From assembly GCA_003151335.1 (NCBI GenBank), contig PLXE01000071.1, forward strand, positions 71,990 through 135,989: a stretch of DNA of 64,000 bases, written 5' to 3'. Positions 9,263 to 21,866 of the stretch are shown here, piece by piece. The first letter of the stretch is position 1, and each line of letters starts with the position of its first letter. The stretch is from Acidobacteriaceae bacterium. Its GTDB lineage: Bacteria; Acidobacteriota; Terriglobia; Terriglobales; Acidobacteriaceae. Under the pieces are notes generated by a model. That model worked only from the letters and a program-made list of their open reading frames with translations, searched no databases and was not told where the DNA came from. The position numbers were made by a program, and so were the translations under genes.

Positions 9263-10009
9263 ATGGCGACGCAATTGGCGAGCCTGGCCGAAGCACACAC
9301 CGCGGCGACGCCGGAGCAGTGCATCATCTGCACCGAGAACCTTTGGAAGACGTACGACATGGGATCGGAACAGCAGGTCCACGCCCTGCGCGGGATCAGT
9401 GTCCGCATTCAACCCAACGAGTACGTGGCCATCATGGGTCCCTCGGGCTCCGGCAAGTCCACCCTGATGAACCTCATCGGCTGCCTGGACACGCCCAGCC
9501 AAGGCAACTATTGGCTGAATGGGCAATTGGTTAGCGAGCTCGACGACGACGAGCTGGCGCGCATTCGCAACAAGGAAATCGGCTTCGTGTTCCAGACCTT
9601 CAACCTGCTGGCCCGCGCCACCTCGCTGCACAATGTCGAACTCCCCCTGATCTACGCCGGCGTCCCGGCCGAAGAGCGACTGGAACGCGCTCGCAAGACC
9701 TTGGCATCGGTGGGCATGGAAGAGAGAATGCACCACAAGCCCAACGAACTGTCCGGCGGACAGCGGCAGCGCGTGGCCATTGCCCGCGCCTTGGTCAACA
9801 ATCCATCCATCATTCTGGCGGACGAGCCCACTGGCAACCTGGACTCGCAGACCGGCGTGGAAATTATGGCGCTCTTCGATCGTCTGCACGATCAGGGCAA
9901 TACCATCGTCCTGGTCACCCACGAGCACGATATCGCCGAGTACGCCCATCGCGTCATCCACATTCGCGACGGGCAGGTCTTCAGCGATGAGAAAACCGCA
10001 CGAGCGTAG
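9263..10009 (+). CDS. ABC transporter ATP-binding protein, MacB/LolD family
   Basis: 248 residues from the ATG at 9263, which has GAGGAGAAGAGG immediately upstream; an earlier in-frame ATG at 9224 lacks a ribosome-binding site. Walker [11 protein letters not shown]-loop [20 protein letters not shown], signature [15 protein letters not shown], Walker [14 protein letters not shown] and the switch histidine LVTHEHDIA are all intact. This subfamily powers FtsX-type permeases such as MacB and LolCE. The gene follows the adaptor with 264 bp between them. No FtsX-like permease gene is present downstream, where a decayed toxin gene begins, so the transporter is incomplete here and must use a permease encoded elsewhere or be nonfunctional. 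Confidence 0.88.
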   Translation: MATQLASLAEAHTAATPEQCIICTENLWKTYDMGSEQQVHALRGISVRIQPNEYVAIMGPSGSGKSTLMNLIGCLDTPSQGNYWLNGQLVSELDDDELARIRNKEIGFVFQTFNLLARATSLHNVELPLIYAGVPAEERLERARKTLASVGMEERMHHKPNELSGGQRQRVAIARALVNNPSIILADEPTGNLDSQTGVEIMALFDRLHDQGNTIVLVTHEHDIAEYAHRVIHIRDGQVFSDEKTARA

Positions 10010-10025
10010 TATCCCGTTTCGTGGT

Positions 10026-10330
10026 TTAGGTGCGGAGTTGCTCCGGATGTACAACAGTAATATCGCGGTAGCGAAGGAAGTCGGCTTGATTCAAAGTGAG
10101 CAGGTGACTGATCCCATGAGTTCGCATTACGGCGACGAGGCGGGCATCATGAACCTGCGCGCCGGAAACCCCGTAGGTCACCACTAATCGACGCCACTCG
10201 CTGTGAATCATTTCGTTGTCTGGAAGGAAAGTGAACTGGTTCTCGATTAGCGAAGCTTCGCGATCAGCCTCTGCCACCGTCATTCCAAAGCCATTCCTCT
10301 CTTTGGGTCGAGTAAACTGGATATTACCAG
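10026..10330 (-). pseudogene. Remnant of a VapC-like PIN-domain toxin gene
   Basis: The C-terminal part of a PIN-domain protein reads cleanly: a TRPKERNGFGMT segment, LIENQFTFLPDNEMIHSEWRR, VSGAQVHDARLVAVMRTHG (with the conserved HDARL) and HLLTLNQADFLRY, ending TVVHPEQLRT. This matches the second half of VapC-type ribonuclease toxins. Upstream (to about 10540) the N-terminal aspartate region cannot be read in one frame, and a few residues before TRP seem deleted. No antitoxin gene is adjacent. The gene is therefore probably dead. The 10331-10567 stretch holds no other gene that I can support. Confidence 0.6.
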
Positions 10331-10567
10331 GACGAGAATGACGAACAGCAACCAGGTGGCGAGTGCAATGACATTCCCGAAAATGACAGCAGTGACCGGT
10401 GGTCTCGCGGCAGGCTTCGGACCCGACTACCTGGAGTGGGTGGGCGTCGAAGGCGAACGACTTGAGACTCGGGTGCAAGGGTTTCCTGGAACGGATTCCG
10501 CTGCTGAGAAGAATCGAGCGGCGGTGTTGCATCTTCTGGGGCTCCGTTATTTTTGGGGCGGTGTTGT

Positions 10568-11509
10568 ATGCCGCCTTTGAATGACTACGGGGCCGCAGTC
10601 CGTTCGCCTCGGCCCCCATCGGCGGCGGCGGGCCTTACTGCTGCGCGCGCAATGCTGCACCTGCTTCGGCCACACCACTGGGTCAAGAACCTGTTGGTGC
10701 TGTTGCCGGTGCTGCTCGCTCACCGATGGGGCGATCTCGCCGTAACCAGAAAGGCTCTGCTAGCGGTCGTGTGTTTCTGCCTGACGGCATCCGCGGGCTA
10801 CATCACCAACGACCTGCTCGACGTGGACGCGGACAGGAAGCACGCAACCAAAAGGCTGCGTCCCTTGGCGGTCGGCGAAGTTAGCACGCGGGCTGCGGTG
10901 GCGCTTGGGTGCGGTTTGTTCGTCGTTGTTTTTACGCTGCTGCCGCGGCTATCCCTCGCTTTCAGAATCTGCTTACTCGTTTACTTTTTCGTCTCCATAC
11001 TCTACTCCCTGTATCTCAAGAAGAAGGTGTTGCTCGACATCTGCACCCTTGCAGGCCTGTATACCATTCGTCTCTTCGCTGGCGGAGCGGCAACCAACAT
11101 ACGCATTTCAGAGTGGACCGTAGCTTTCGCAATGTTCTGCTTCCTGGGATTGGCGGCGGTCAAGCGCTATGCGGAATTGCAAGCGCTCTTACCGGAGGGT
11201 GGACGGCTGGTTCGACGTGGGTATGAACCAAGCGACCAGAGCACCGTGCACATCCTTGGCCTGAGTTCGATGATGCTGGCGGTGCTGGTCCTGGCGCTCT
11301 ATCTTCACAGTCCGGAAGTCACGGCTCTCTACCGGCATCCTGATGCACTGTGGTTGATTTGCCCGGTGCTGCTCTATTGGTTCGCAAGAATCTGGATCAT
11401 CGCAGGCCGCGGCAAAATGAATTCCGATCCCATCCTGTTCGCGCTGCGCGATCGCACCAGCCTGCTGGCTGCCGCGGTCATCGTTGCCATCGGGTTGATG
11501 TGTAAATGA
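10568..11509 (+). CDS. UbiA-family prenyltransferase, DPPR-synthase-like
   Basis: 313 residues from ATG 10568 (GGGGCGG upstream). It is a polytopic membrane protein of about eight to nine helices. It carries RPHHWVKN near the N-terminus, the first prenyl-diphosphate motif NDLLDVDADRKHATKRLRP, YTIRLFAGGAAT, AAVKRYAEL and FALRDR. These match decaprenyl-phosphate phosphoribosyltransferase (mycobacterial Rv3806c type) much better than quinone or heme UbiA enzymes. Such enzymes attach 5-phosphoribose to polyprenyl phosphate. The stop overlaps the start of the next gene by four bases (ATGA), so the two are translationally coupled. The usual phosphatase and epimerase partners are not adjacent. Donor and acceptor are inferred from homology. 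Confidence 0.75.
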   Translation: MPPLNDYGAAVRSPRPPSAAAGLTAARAMLHLLRPHHWVKNLLVLLPVLLAHRWGDLAVTRKALLAVVCFCLTASAGYITNDLLDVDADRKHATKRLRPLAVGEVSTRAAVALGCGLFVVVFTLLPRLSLAFRICLLVYFFVSILYSLYLKKKVLLDICTLAGLYTIRLFAGGAATNIRISEWTVAFAMFCFLGLAAVKRYAELQALLPEGGRLVRRGYEPSDQSTVHILGLSSMMLAVLVLALYLHSPEVTALYRHPDALWLICPVLLYWFARIWIIAGRGKMNSDPILFALRDRTSLLAAAVIVAIGLMCK

Positions 11510-13203
11510 ACACGGCGACCGAACTCCCGGCCAGTGTCTTGCCTGGAAGGCGGAGAGTTCGCTTGCTTCGGGTGCTCACCATTACTCTGCTGTGCGTTGC
11601 ATTCAGTTATGCTGCAGTCTTCGCCTTCCAATCCGTCCTTACGCCACTGAATCCCTTCGACGAGTGCATAACCATCCTTGCGGCCAGAGCCGTGGCGCAT
11701 GGAATGACTCCCCATGGAGATTTCTGGACCGACTATCCCGCTTTGACTTATTGGATCATTGCGGCTGCATTCAAAATCTTCGGCAACTCCTATTTTGTTG
11801 CCCGATTCGTGTCCCTCGCTTTCTATGCGGCGGTGCTTGCGGTGGGATGGATGGTTACCCCCAACTGGAGGTCCCGAACCATCCTGACTCTCGGATTGAT
11901 TTTCTCCGTTGGCGGTTTCTACTCGTATGCGCCGTGGAATGCTTTTGCCCTGTTGTTGATCGTCCTTCTACTGTTCTGTTGGAAACGGAGAGATACATCC
12001 GCGTTCTGGCTGCTAAGCGGTTGGCTGCTCGCAGCCACTCTGCTCATGCGCGTCAATTTCGCAGGATACGGCCTGGTTGCAATCGGCGCCTTCCTACTTC
12101 TGAGTACCCAGCTTAACAACCGCGAGAAGCTGACCAAACTTGGCTGGCTTTGCACGCCGATGGTACTGGCCGTCCTGGCCTACTGCATCATCTGCAGAAA
12201 CTGCTTGCCCGCGGTCTATGCACAGGTGATCGATTTTCCCGCCCACGCCCTGCTGCGCGAGCGCATCCTCGTAATCAGGCACCTTGCTCCTGGTTTGCTT
12301 GTCCTTCCGTTCTTGCTTCCCGCCCGACGGATGTGGAGACATCGCGCACAGTTGCTAGCCCTGTTGGCGATTCTGCTGGGCCTTACATCTTGGTTATTGA
12401 TCGATCTCCACCTCCGTCGCTATGAACCCAGGCCGGCCTACGCAATTGTGTTCGCATTGGTATGGATACTGGTGCAGATTGCGTTCCGAAAGCTTGACGC
12501 CGAGGAATTCACCGTTTTGCTCTGTTATTTGTTGTTCCTGCATTACTATCTGGCTCGCGCGGACGTCTTTCACATCTGGCCGGCGCTGATTGTCATTTGC
12601 CTTTTAGCTTTGCTGAAGGTGAGCCAGTGGCCTATTCCTGCCGGCGCCCGCGTTGATTTAGTCATACTGGTGCTGACCGGAGCTCTGGGAGTTTATCTTC
12701 ATCCCGCAGGCCAAATCATTGTGCCCTATCGGTTCTTTTATCGCTATGCCGCGCTGCGGCTGTCCCCGCGGTGGCATGAAAACTTGAGGCTTGAGTTGGG
12801 CTTTCCCCAGGATGGGGAAGCAGAGGCGCTGGCGTACCTGATTGTACACACCAGTTCTGACGAGTATGTGTACTCAGGATTGCTGGATCATGCACGCGGC
12901 TACCGCAATAATTTGCGCAGTTATGTAATCCTGCAACGGCAAATTCCGGTCAGCGATTGGGAGTATGAGCCGGGATACAGCACGGAGGCGCAAAGCCAAG
13001 AACTGGCGATCCGCGAGCTTGAACGCACGCGGACGAATTGGTTGCTCCTGTGGCATGGGGACCGTAATCCAAATGAGATGACTCGCAGCAGGCATGGATC
13101 GTCGCTGCTGGATACTTATATCCGTTCGACTTTTTGTGTAGAGAACAAATTTGACGACTACGAGGTGTGGCGTCGCTGCAACTGGATTCCCCTATTCCCA
13201 TGA
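11506..13203 (+). CDS. Multi-pass membrane glycosyltransferase, GT-C/GT39-like
   Basis: 565 residues with about ten hydrophobic helices up to residue 410, then a soluble C-terminal domain. The first extracytoplasmic loop carries TPLNPFDE, where the acidic residue fits the GT-C catalytic aspartate/glutamate position, and WTDYPALTYWIIAAAFKIFG, typical of ArnT/PMT-like enzymes that use polyprenyl-phosphate sugars. It overlaps the UbiA-like gene by 4 bp. Together they suggest synthesis of a polyprenyl-linked pentose and its transfer to an envelope molecule. The acceptor is unknown and no precise family member can be named. Confidence 0.65.
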   Translation: MNTATELPASVLPGRRRVRLLRVLTITLLCVAFSYAAVFAFQSVLTPLNPFDECITILAARAVAHGMTPHGDFWTDYPALTYWIIAAAFKIFGNSYFVARFVSLAFYAAVLAVGWMVTPNWRSRTILTLGLIFSVGGFYSYAPWNAFALLLIVLLLFCWKRRDTSAFWLLSGWLLAATLLMRVNFAGYGLVAIGAFLLLSTQLNNREKLTKLGWLCTPMVLAVLAYCIICRNCLPAVYAQVIDFPAHALLRERILVIRHLAPGLLVLPFLLPARRMWRHRAQLLALLAILLGLTSWLLIDLHLRRYEPRPAYAIVFALVWILVQIAFRKLDAEEFTVLLCYLLFLHYYLARADVFHIWPALIVICLLALLKVSQWPIPAGARVDLVILVLTGALGVYLHPAGQIIVPYRFFYRYAALRLSPRWHENLRLELGFPQDGEAEALAYLIVHTSSDEYVYSGLLDHARGYRNNLRSYVILQRQIPVSDWEYEPGYSTEAQSQELAIRELERTRTNWLLLWHGDRNPNEMTRSRHGSSLLDTYIRSTFCVENKFDDYEVWRRCNWIPLFP

Positions 13204-13380
13204 AACTAAGGCATTCGTAGAACGACGAGCCACAAGGGTCGAACACTGGTTCCCTCCCTTACACTCAGTCGCCAGAACAAATGAGATAATCCTCCTCTCC
13301 TGGCGGGCGCTTTTTTCTTGCCCCCAAACCGGTGTACGCTTGAAGCGAACGCATACCAGCCATCTGAACCAGAGGGTCGA

Positions 13381-13971
13381 ATGTTGTTGTCATGGTTTCG
13401 CCGTTTTGCACTGTCTATAGTTTTCTTGTTTGCAGTGGGGAGCGCTGCCTGGGCGCAATTTCCACTGCCCATGGGCCGCGTGGACCAAGACACCAAGGCC
13501 GAGCAAATGCGTGAGCTGGTTTCCAAATATTGCCGCCTGGATTATGACGGGGCCCGAATGGGCCCCCAGGGTTGGCCGAAACTTCAGCCCCTGGTGTGGT
13601 GGAAGACGAATCCCGACTACACACAGATGAACGTCATCTCACGATACACCGTCGAAACCGCTCCGGTGTTGACCCACGGCAAGTACACCATCACCGTCCA
13701 CTATCGGCTTCTGGGACGATTCGAAACCGGCATTGGTTATTCACCAGAGGCGGCGAATTCCAACGAGGACGTGGACTACACCGTCACCGCGGTCAACGAC
13801 GAGTGGCGCATTGACGATGCCGAACCGAATTTTCCCCATCCCTCGCGCGCGGCCATGTTGAAGTGGCTCAATGACCAGATCAGCACGACCCAGGACCCAG
13901 CCGCGAAAAATCTCTACCAGGAAGCAGTGCAGAAATTGCAGGCCCAGTCGGCTTCGCCATTCGCGAAATAG
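13381..13971 (+). CDS. Conserved-looking secreted protein of unknown function
   Basis: 196 residues from ATG 13381, chosen because it starts a classic signal peptide (LLSWFRRFALSIVFLFAVG, cleavage after AWA) and follows AGAGGG. The mature part has alternating strands (YTITVHYRLLGRF, DVDYTVTAVNDEWRIDDAEP), suggesting an NTF2-like or small beta fold, and a helical C-terminal tail. No catalytic motif was recognised. It is monocistronic, bounded by a bidirectional terminator at 13987-14023. Confidence 0.6.
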   Translation: MLLSWFRRFALSIVFLFAVGSAAWAQFPLPMGRVDQDTKAEQMRELVSKYCRLDYDGARMGPQGWPKLQPLVWWKTNPDYTQMNVISRYTVETAPVLTHGKYTITVHYRLLGRFETGIGYSPEAANSNEDVDYTVTAVNDEWRIDDAEPNFPHPSRAAMLKWLNDQISTTQDPAAKNLYQEAVQKLQAQSASPFAK

Positions 13972-13986
13972 TTTTCGCAGCAACAA

Positions 13987-14023
13987 ACAGCAAAGGCCCC
14001 CGCGCATGGGAGGCCTTTGCTGT
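13987..14023. terminator. Bidirectional hairpin between convergent genes
   Basis: ACAGCAAAGGCC at 13987-13998 pairs perfectly (12 bp) with GGCCTTTGCTGT at 14012-14023 around a 13-base loop. It sits between the secreted-protein stop and the convergent penicillin-binding gene. No long T-run follows, so it is a likely but not classical terminator. Confidence 0.6.
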
Positions 14024-14042
14024 CCTTAAATCTGGTGTGTAG

Positions 14043-15287
14043 TTATTGCGGAGCGCCAACGGTGGTTGGGTTCACCTCGGAGCCCGCCGTCCGCACTGGC
14101 GTAGCCGGCGATTTCACCGCGAAGAATTCGTGATCATACAGATTGCGATACAGGTGGCCCGCCAACTCCGCCGCCTTAGGACCAAACGTCGGCCGTCCGC
14201 CTTCCAGGAAGATGACGGTCACAATGCGCCCGTATTGCGTGTTGGCGTAGGAACCAAACCAGCCGAAGCGAGTGCCATCCTTGGAACAGGTGCCGGTCTT
14301 GCCCAGCACCGGCTCCTCGATGAAGTTGGTCCGCAGCAGGCGTGCCGTTCCGTACTCCACCGCTCCCGACATGCCGTCAGAGATTTCCGGGATCAGCGGG
14401 CCAATATCCAGCTTGCGCTTCACCTTCGGCGTGAAGCCGGTCAATTCCTCGGGGGTGGTGGGATGTTGCAGGTAATACAGGGTGCCGCCGTTGGCAATGG
14501 AGCCAATCAGCGCCGCCAGTTGCAGCGGGGTGAGCGAAATGCTCTCGCCGAACGAACACATCTTGCCAACGCCGCCCAGCTTCGCATCCAGCTCGGTCTG
14601 TGGGAATGTGCCCAGGTGCTCACCGCCGATCTGCCAGCCGGCGAGTTCGCCCAGTCCGAATTGGTGGGCATAATAGCTCACCCGCTCGAAGCCCAGCTTG
14701 CGTCCTACGGCCTCAAAGTAGGCGTTGTTGGATTTTGCCAGCGCCGTGGTCAGGTCCACGCGCCAGTACTTGCCCAGCGGAACTTCCGTGTCCTTGGTAA
14801 TGACGTTTTCGCTGAGCGCCGCCAAGGCCACCGCGACTTTGATGGTCGAGCACGGTTGCGCTCCGGCCGACAGCGCCAGTTTCTGATTCACCATCGCCAG
14901 GATGCGTCCGCTGTCGGGATCGACCGCGACAATGGTCCCGTTCATATTGCCCAGGGCTTCCAGCGCAGCCGCGCGCACCATCGGATCTTCACCCGCGGTG
15001 ATGTCGCCTTCCACCTGGTTGTCGGCAAACGAGCTTGCCGAGAAGCGCTCGTAATAACGATGCCTCCGATGGGTAGAAGCAACGACATGCGTGGAACGAT
15101 TGCGGCGCGCCACCGTTTTGCTGCTGGTGCGCAGGCGCGTCATCTTCTTTTGCGCCGTTGCCGTCTCGGTGATCCGATGGGTCTTGCTGTGGGCCTTGTG
15201 GGTGGAGATGGTGGCGGCGGGTGCGTTGGCGCAGGTAAACAGCGCCAACAAAGTATTCATCGCGATAATGGCGAAACGCTTTAGCAT
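14043..15287 (-). CDS. Penicillin-binding transpeptidase-domain protein
   Basis: 414 residues from ATG 15287 (a second ATG lies two codons upstream). An N-terminal signal or anchor (MLKRFAIIAMNTLLALFTC) is followed by a basic, Thr/Arg/His-rich region to about residue 85 and then a transpeptidase domain. Active-site motifs are present: the serine motif STIK (in QPCSTIKV), SNN (in AKSNNAYFEA) and KTG (in VLGKTGTCSKDG). It lacks the dimerisation domain of high-molecular-weight class B PBPs, so it is a short stand-alone transpeptidase or penicillin-recognising enzyme. A class D-like beta-lactamase is less likely because no WxxG context was noted. It is probably a cell-wall enzyme. Confidence 0.75.
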   Translation of the reverse strand: MLKRFAIIAMNTLLALFTCANAPAATISTHKAHSKTHRITETATAQKKMTRLRTSSKTVARRNRSTHVVASTHRRHRYYERFSASSFADNQVEGDITAGEDPMVRAAALEALGNMNGTIVAVDPDSGRILAMVNQKLALSAGAQPCSTIKVAVALAALSENVITKDTEVPLGKYWRVDLTTALAKSNNAYFEAVGRKLGFERVSYYAHQFGLGELAGWQIGGEHLGTFPQTELDAKLGGVGKMCSFGESISLTPLQLAALIGSIANGGTLYYLQHPTTPEELTGFTPKVKRKLDIGPLIPEISDGMSGAVEYGTARLLRTNFIEEPVLGKTGTCSKDGTRFGWFGSYANTQYGRIVTVIFLEGGRPTFGPKAAELAGHLYRNLYDHEFFAVKSPATPVRTAGSEVNPTTVGAPQ

Positions 15288-15603
15288 TGACAACCCGCCG
15301 GCAAAATTTTTGCTCCCAACGGTTGGCCGTTTTCCGCTGGGACAGATTCCATAGTAGGGATTCAGCGGCCCGGACTCAACCTAAAACTGCCGTCGCAATG
15401 GCAAAAAAGTCGTAGCCAACACAACAGATGCCCCAGCCCTGAGTTGTGGAACTCGGCGAATCAGCACATCGCCAACCCCCTACCAGTTCCCAATTGATTA
15501 TTTATCACACTTTCCTCGTCTGCCACCGTAGCAAAGCTGATTCCCCGGCAAGATTGTGCGATTTTGGGAGCAGTCAAATTTGCGTCCCGGTTTGAACAGC
15601 GCC

Positions 15604-15720
15604 CTCCGTCGTGGGAATGAAAAATCAAACACGGAGGCACGGAGATCACGGAGAAAAACTCGAGATGAATTAAAAACTCCGTGTCCTCCGTGTCTCCGTG
15701 GTGAATGATTTTCGACGGAG
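15604..15720. repeat. Inverted repeat of the CTCCGTG family
   Basis: Within the 639-bp gap 15288-15926. Outer arms CTCCGTCG/CGACGGAG (15604-15611 and about 15712-15719) enclose an inner inverted repeat whose right arm reads CTCCGTGTCCTCCGTGTCTC. Related copies are at 34680-34772, 40528-40616 and twice in 47506-47697. The stretch 15288-15603 shows no gene. Confidence 0.7.
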
Positions 15721-15795
15721 CGACGAGCGCAGCGACATCCAAAATGCTTGTCTAGACGCACCTTGTCGAATTCCGATAGCTTTTTCCCGCTGCGC

Positions 15796-15910
15796 GAAAC
15801 TTCCCCAAAAGCGGGGTGTTTCACTCGGTAACAACCCTGAGAATGGTCGTGTGAAACACGGCTACCCCTCCGAAGCGCAATTCGCCCCTGTGCTTCGGAG
15901 GGGATTTTTC
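15796..15910 (+). ncRNA. Candidate structured small RNA ending in an intrinsic terminator
   Basis: On the plus strand, GAAAC/GTTTC plus CCCC/GGGG can form one hairpin (15796-15822). GTGTTTCAC (15816-15824) can alternatively pair perfectly with GTGAAACAC (15851-15859), and the two helices exclude each other. A 12-bp perfect stem CCCCTCCGAAGC (15865-15876) / GCTTCGGAGGGG (15892-15903) follows and runs into ATTTTTC, a textbook intrinsic terminator. No plus-strand gene ends or starts nearby, so an independent RNA is plausible. No known RNA family was recognised, and it could instead be a dispersed repeat or a terminator for kdsC on the other strand. Confidence 0.35.
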
Positions 15911-15926
15911 TGCGCGGATTCGGCGG

Positions 15927-16562
15927 CTATTCCTGCTGGCTGGCCGGGGCGGCGGCCCGCGATCGGATGTACTCCTCCACAACGCGGTCGAGCGAGCCCT
16001 GTTCGCGCAAGACGTACTCGATGGCGTCGCGCACCGCGCCTTTGCCGCCTTCGTTGGGCGTCACGTAGTGCGACTCGCGCAGCACCTCTGGGCGCGCGTT
16101 CTTCACCGCAATCGCCAGCCCGCACAGCCGCATCACCGGCAGATCGATGACATCGTCGCCAACATAACAAACCTGCTGCGGCGTCAGGCTTTCCTTCTCG
16201 AGAATTTCGTAAAACGCGAACGCCTTGTCCTGCTGCCCTTGGTAGACGTGCTCGATTTTCAGGTCGCGCGCCCGCAGCGCCACGGTTTCGGAAATGCGCT
16301 TGGTGATGATACCGGTCTTCAGCCCACCCAGACGGGCCAGCGAAAATCCTGTGCCATCGTGCGCGTTGAACCCCTTGGCTTCAAATACGTCCCGGCTGGC
16401 GATTCCGAAGCCGCCTTTGTCGGCCATCTTTTCGCGATGGTCGTGGGTCTCGTGACCTGCCCCCGCGCCCGCCGCTGGCAACAAAAAAATCGTGCCATCG
16501 GTCATCACCCCGTCCACGTCGAACAGCATCATCTTGATCTTCTGCGCGCGCTCATCGGACAT
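15927..16562 (-). CDS. kdsC: KdsC-type HAD phosphatase (KDO-8-phosphate phosphatase)
   Basis: 211 residues. Removes phosphate from 3-deoxy-D-manno-octulosonate 8-phosphate in lipopolysaccharide inner-core synthesis. The HAD motif I DVDGVMTDG is near the N-terminus, GIITKRISETVALRAR carries motif II/III elements, and YVGDDVIDLPVM is motif IV, followed by GGKGAVRDAIEYVL. Between motif I and the HDG segment there is an insertion of roughly 30 residues rich in Ala, Gly and His (LPAAGAGAGHETHDHREKMA) that most KdsC enzymes lack. It stands alone; kdsD is about 40 kb away at 55799. A related nucleotidase-like HAD role cannot be fully excluded. Confidence 0.82.
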   Translation of the reverse strand: MSDERAQKIKMMLFDVDGVMTDGTIFLLPAAGAGAGHETHDHREKMADKGGFGIASRDVFEAKGFNAHDGTGFSLARLGGLKTGIITKRISETVALRARDLKIEHVYQGQQDKAFAFYEILEKESLTPQQVCYVGDDVIDLPVMRLCGLAIAVKNARPEVLRESHYVTPNEGGKGAVRDAIEYVLREQGSLDRVVEEYIRSRAAAPASQQE

Positions 16563-16631
16563 AGCGCCATCTTAGCAGCAGAGAATGCCGGTCTTCGCTA
16601 TTCGCCTTTCGCTCTTCGCTAACTTCCACTC

Positions 16632-16753
16632 TGTCATCCCGAGTGAGGACTTCAGTCCGAGCCGAGGGATCCGCGGTTCTCAGGGCGCAGAAACCGCAGA
16701 TCCCTCGACTTCATTCGGTCGCGCGCTGCGACGTCATTCCGCTCGGGATGACA
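16632..16753. repeat. Divergent MITE-like inverted repeat (TGTCATCCCGAG type)
   Basis: Ends TGTCATCCCGAG and CTCGGGATGACA are perfect inverse complements; the interior is partly palindromic (GAGGGATC...GATCCCTC). It resembles the TGTCATCCTGAGCG family at 25677, 35522 and 45483 but is shorter (122 bp). It lies between kdsC and the helicase gene. Confidence 0.7.
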
Positions 16754-16840
16754 ATGCGGGATGTTTCGTAGCGAAGAGCGAAAGGCGAAAAGCGGTTTTC
16801 TAATGGCGAACAATTGGCGAACATCTGCTAAAATAGCCGG

Positions 16841-21235
<4,395 letters not shown>

Positions 21236-21262
21236 TGCCGAAGAACTGGTGGAGCGTGCTGA

Positions 21263-21661
21263 TTACCCCATGGTGTGCACGTGCTCGGGCGTGATCTTGT
21301 AGAGCACGCGTTGCTCGCCCGCCTGCGCGAAGGGGTATTTGTCCTTGTCGAGATACTTCTTGGCCATCTTGTCGATGTGCTGCGGTGCGCCTTCCTGCGT
21401 AATCTCGCGGACCTTCCCGCGCACTTCCACGAAGCGGTAGGGATTGTCGGGATCGATCACGGCAACGGAAACGCGGGGATCGCGTTTTATGTTCTTGTCT
21501 TTGAGGCGGCCCAAGGCGGAGTTCACCCAGACTTCGCCGTTCTGGTAGTCAACCCATACCGGATTGGTTTGCGGACTTCCGTCGGGCATGAGGGTGCTCA
21601 AGCTGCCAAACGCTTTTTTCTTGAACAGGTCGAGATAATTTTCGGGAATCGAAGCCGACAT
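21263..21661 (-). CDS. PPOX-class flavin/F420-dependent oxidoreductase
   Basis: 132 residues, the normal length of the small split-barrel pyridoxamine-phosphate-oxidase-like family. Recognisable stretches are FGSLSTLMPDGSPQTNPVWV, VNSALGRLKDKNIKRDPRV and YRFVEVRGKVREI, which form the cofactor-binding barrel. It could use FMN or F420; the sequence does not decide. AAGGAG lies upstream of the ATG. It sits about 205 bp after etfA on the same strand; it could be read through from the ETF operon, but the gap argues for its own promoter. It is convergent with lhr. Confidence 0.75.
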   Translation of the reverse strand: MSASIPENYLDLFKKKAFGSLSTLMPDGSPQTNPVWVDYQNGEVWVNSALGRLKDKNIKRDPRVSVAVIDPDNPYRFVEVRGKVREITQEGAPQHIDKMAKKYLDKDKYPFAQAGEQRVLYKITPEHVHTMG

Positions 21662-21866
21662 GACGATCTCCTTCTTTTTCTAGGCGCGATATCGAGTACG
21701 AACCATCACCGAAGCGATGCCGCAACTATTGTAAGAGGTGCAAGAAGGATTGCAAGCGGGTCGCGGGCAACTGTCGGCGCAGCACGGGTGGCCCACCCTA
21801 GCGCCTCCCCATACACAGTGGGTGCCCCGTTCTAGCCTGGTTTTGGCTAGGGCGGGGCAGTTAAGC

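Noticed and set aside
14046-15284. Plus-strand frame opposite the penicillin-binding protein
   Set aside because: Shadow of the SxxK/SxN/KTG protein.
21700-21866. Possible terminator with GGTGGCCCACC and GTGGGTGCCCC between PPOX and etfA
   Set aside because: Only partial symmetry and no T-run; probably a degenerate repeat.
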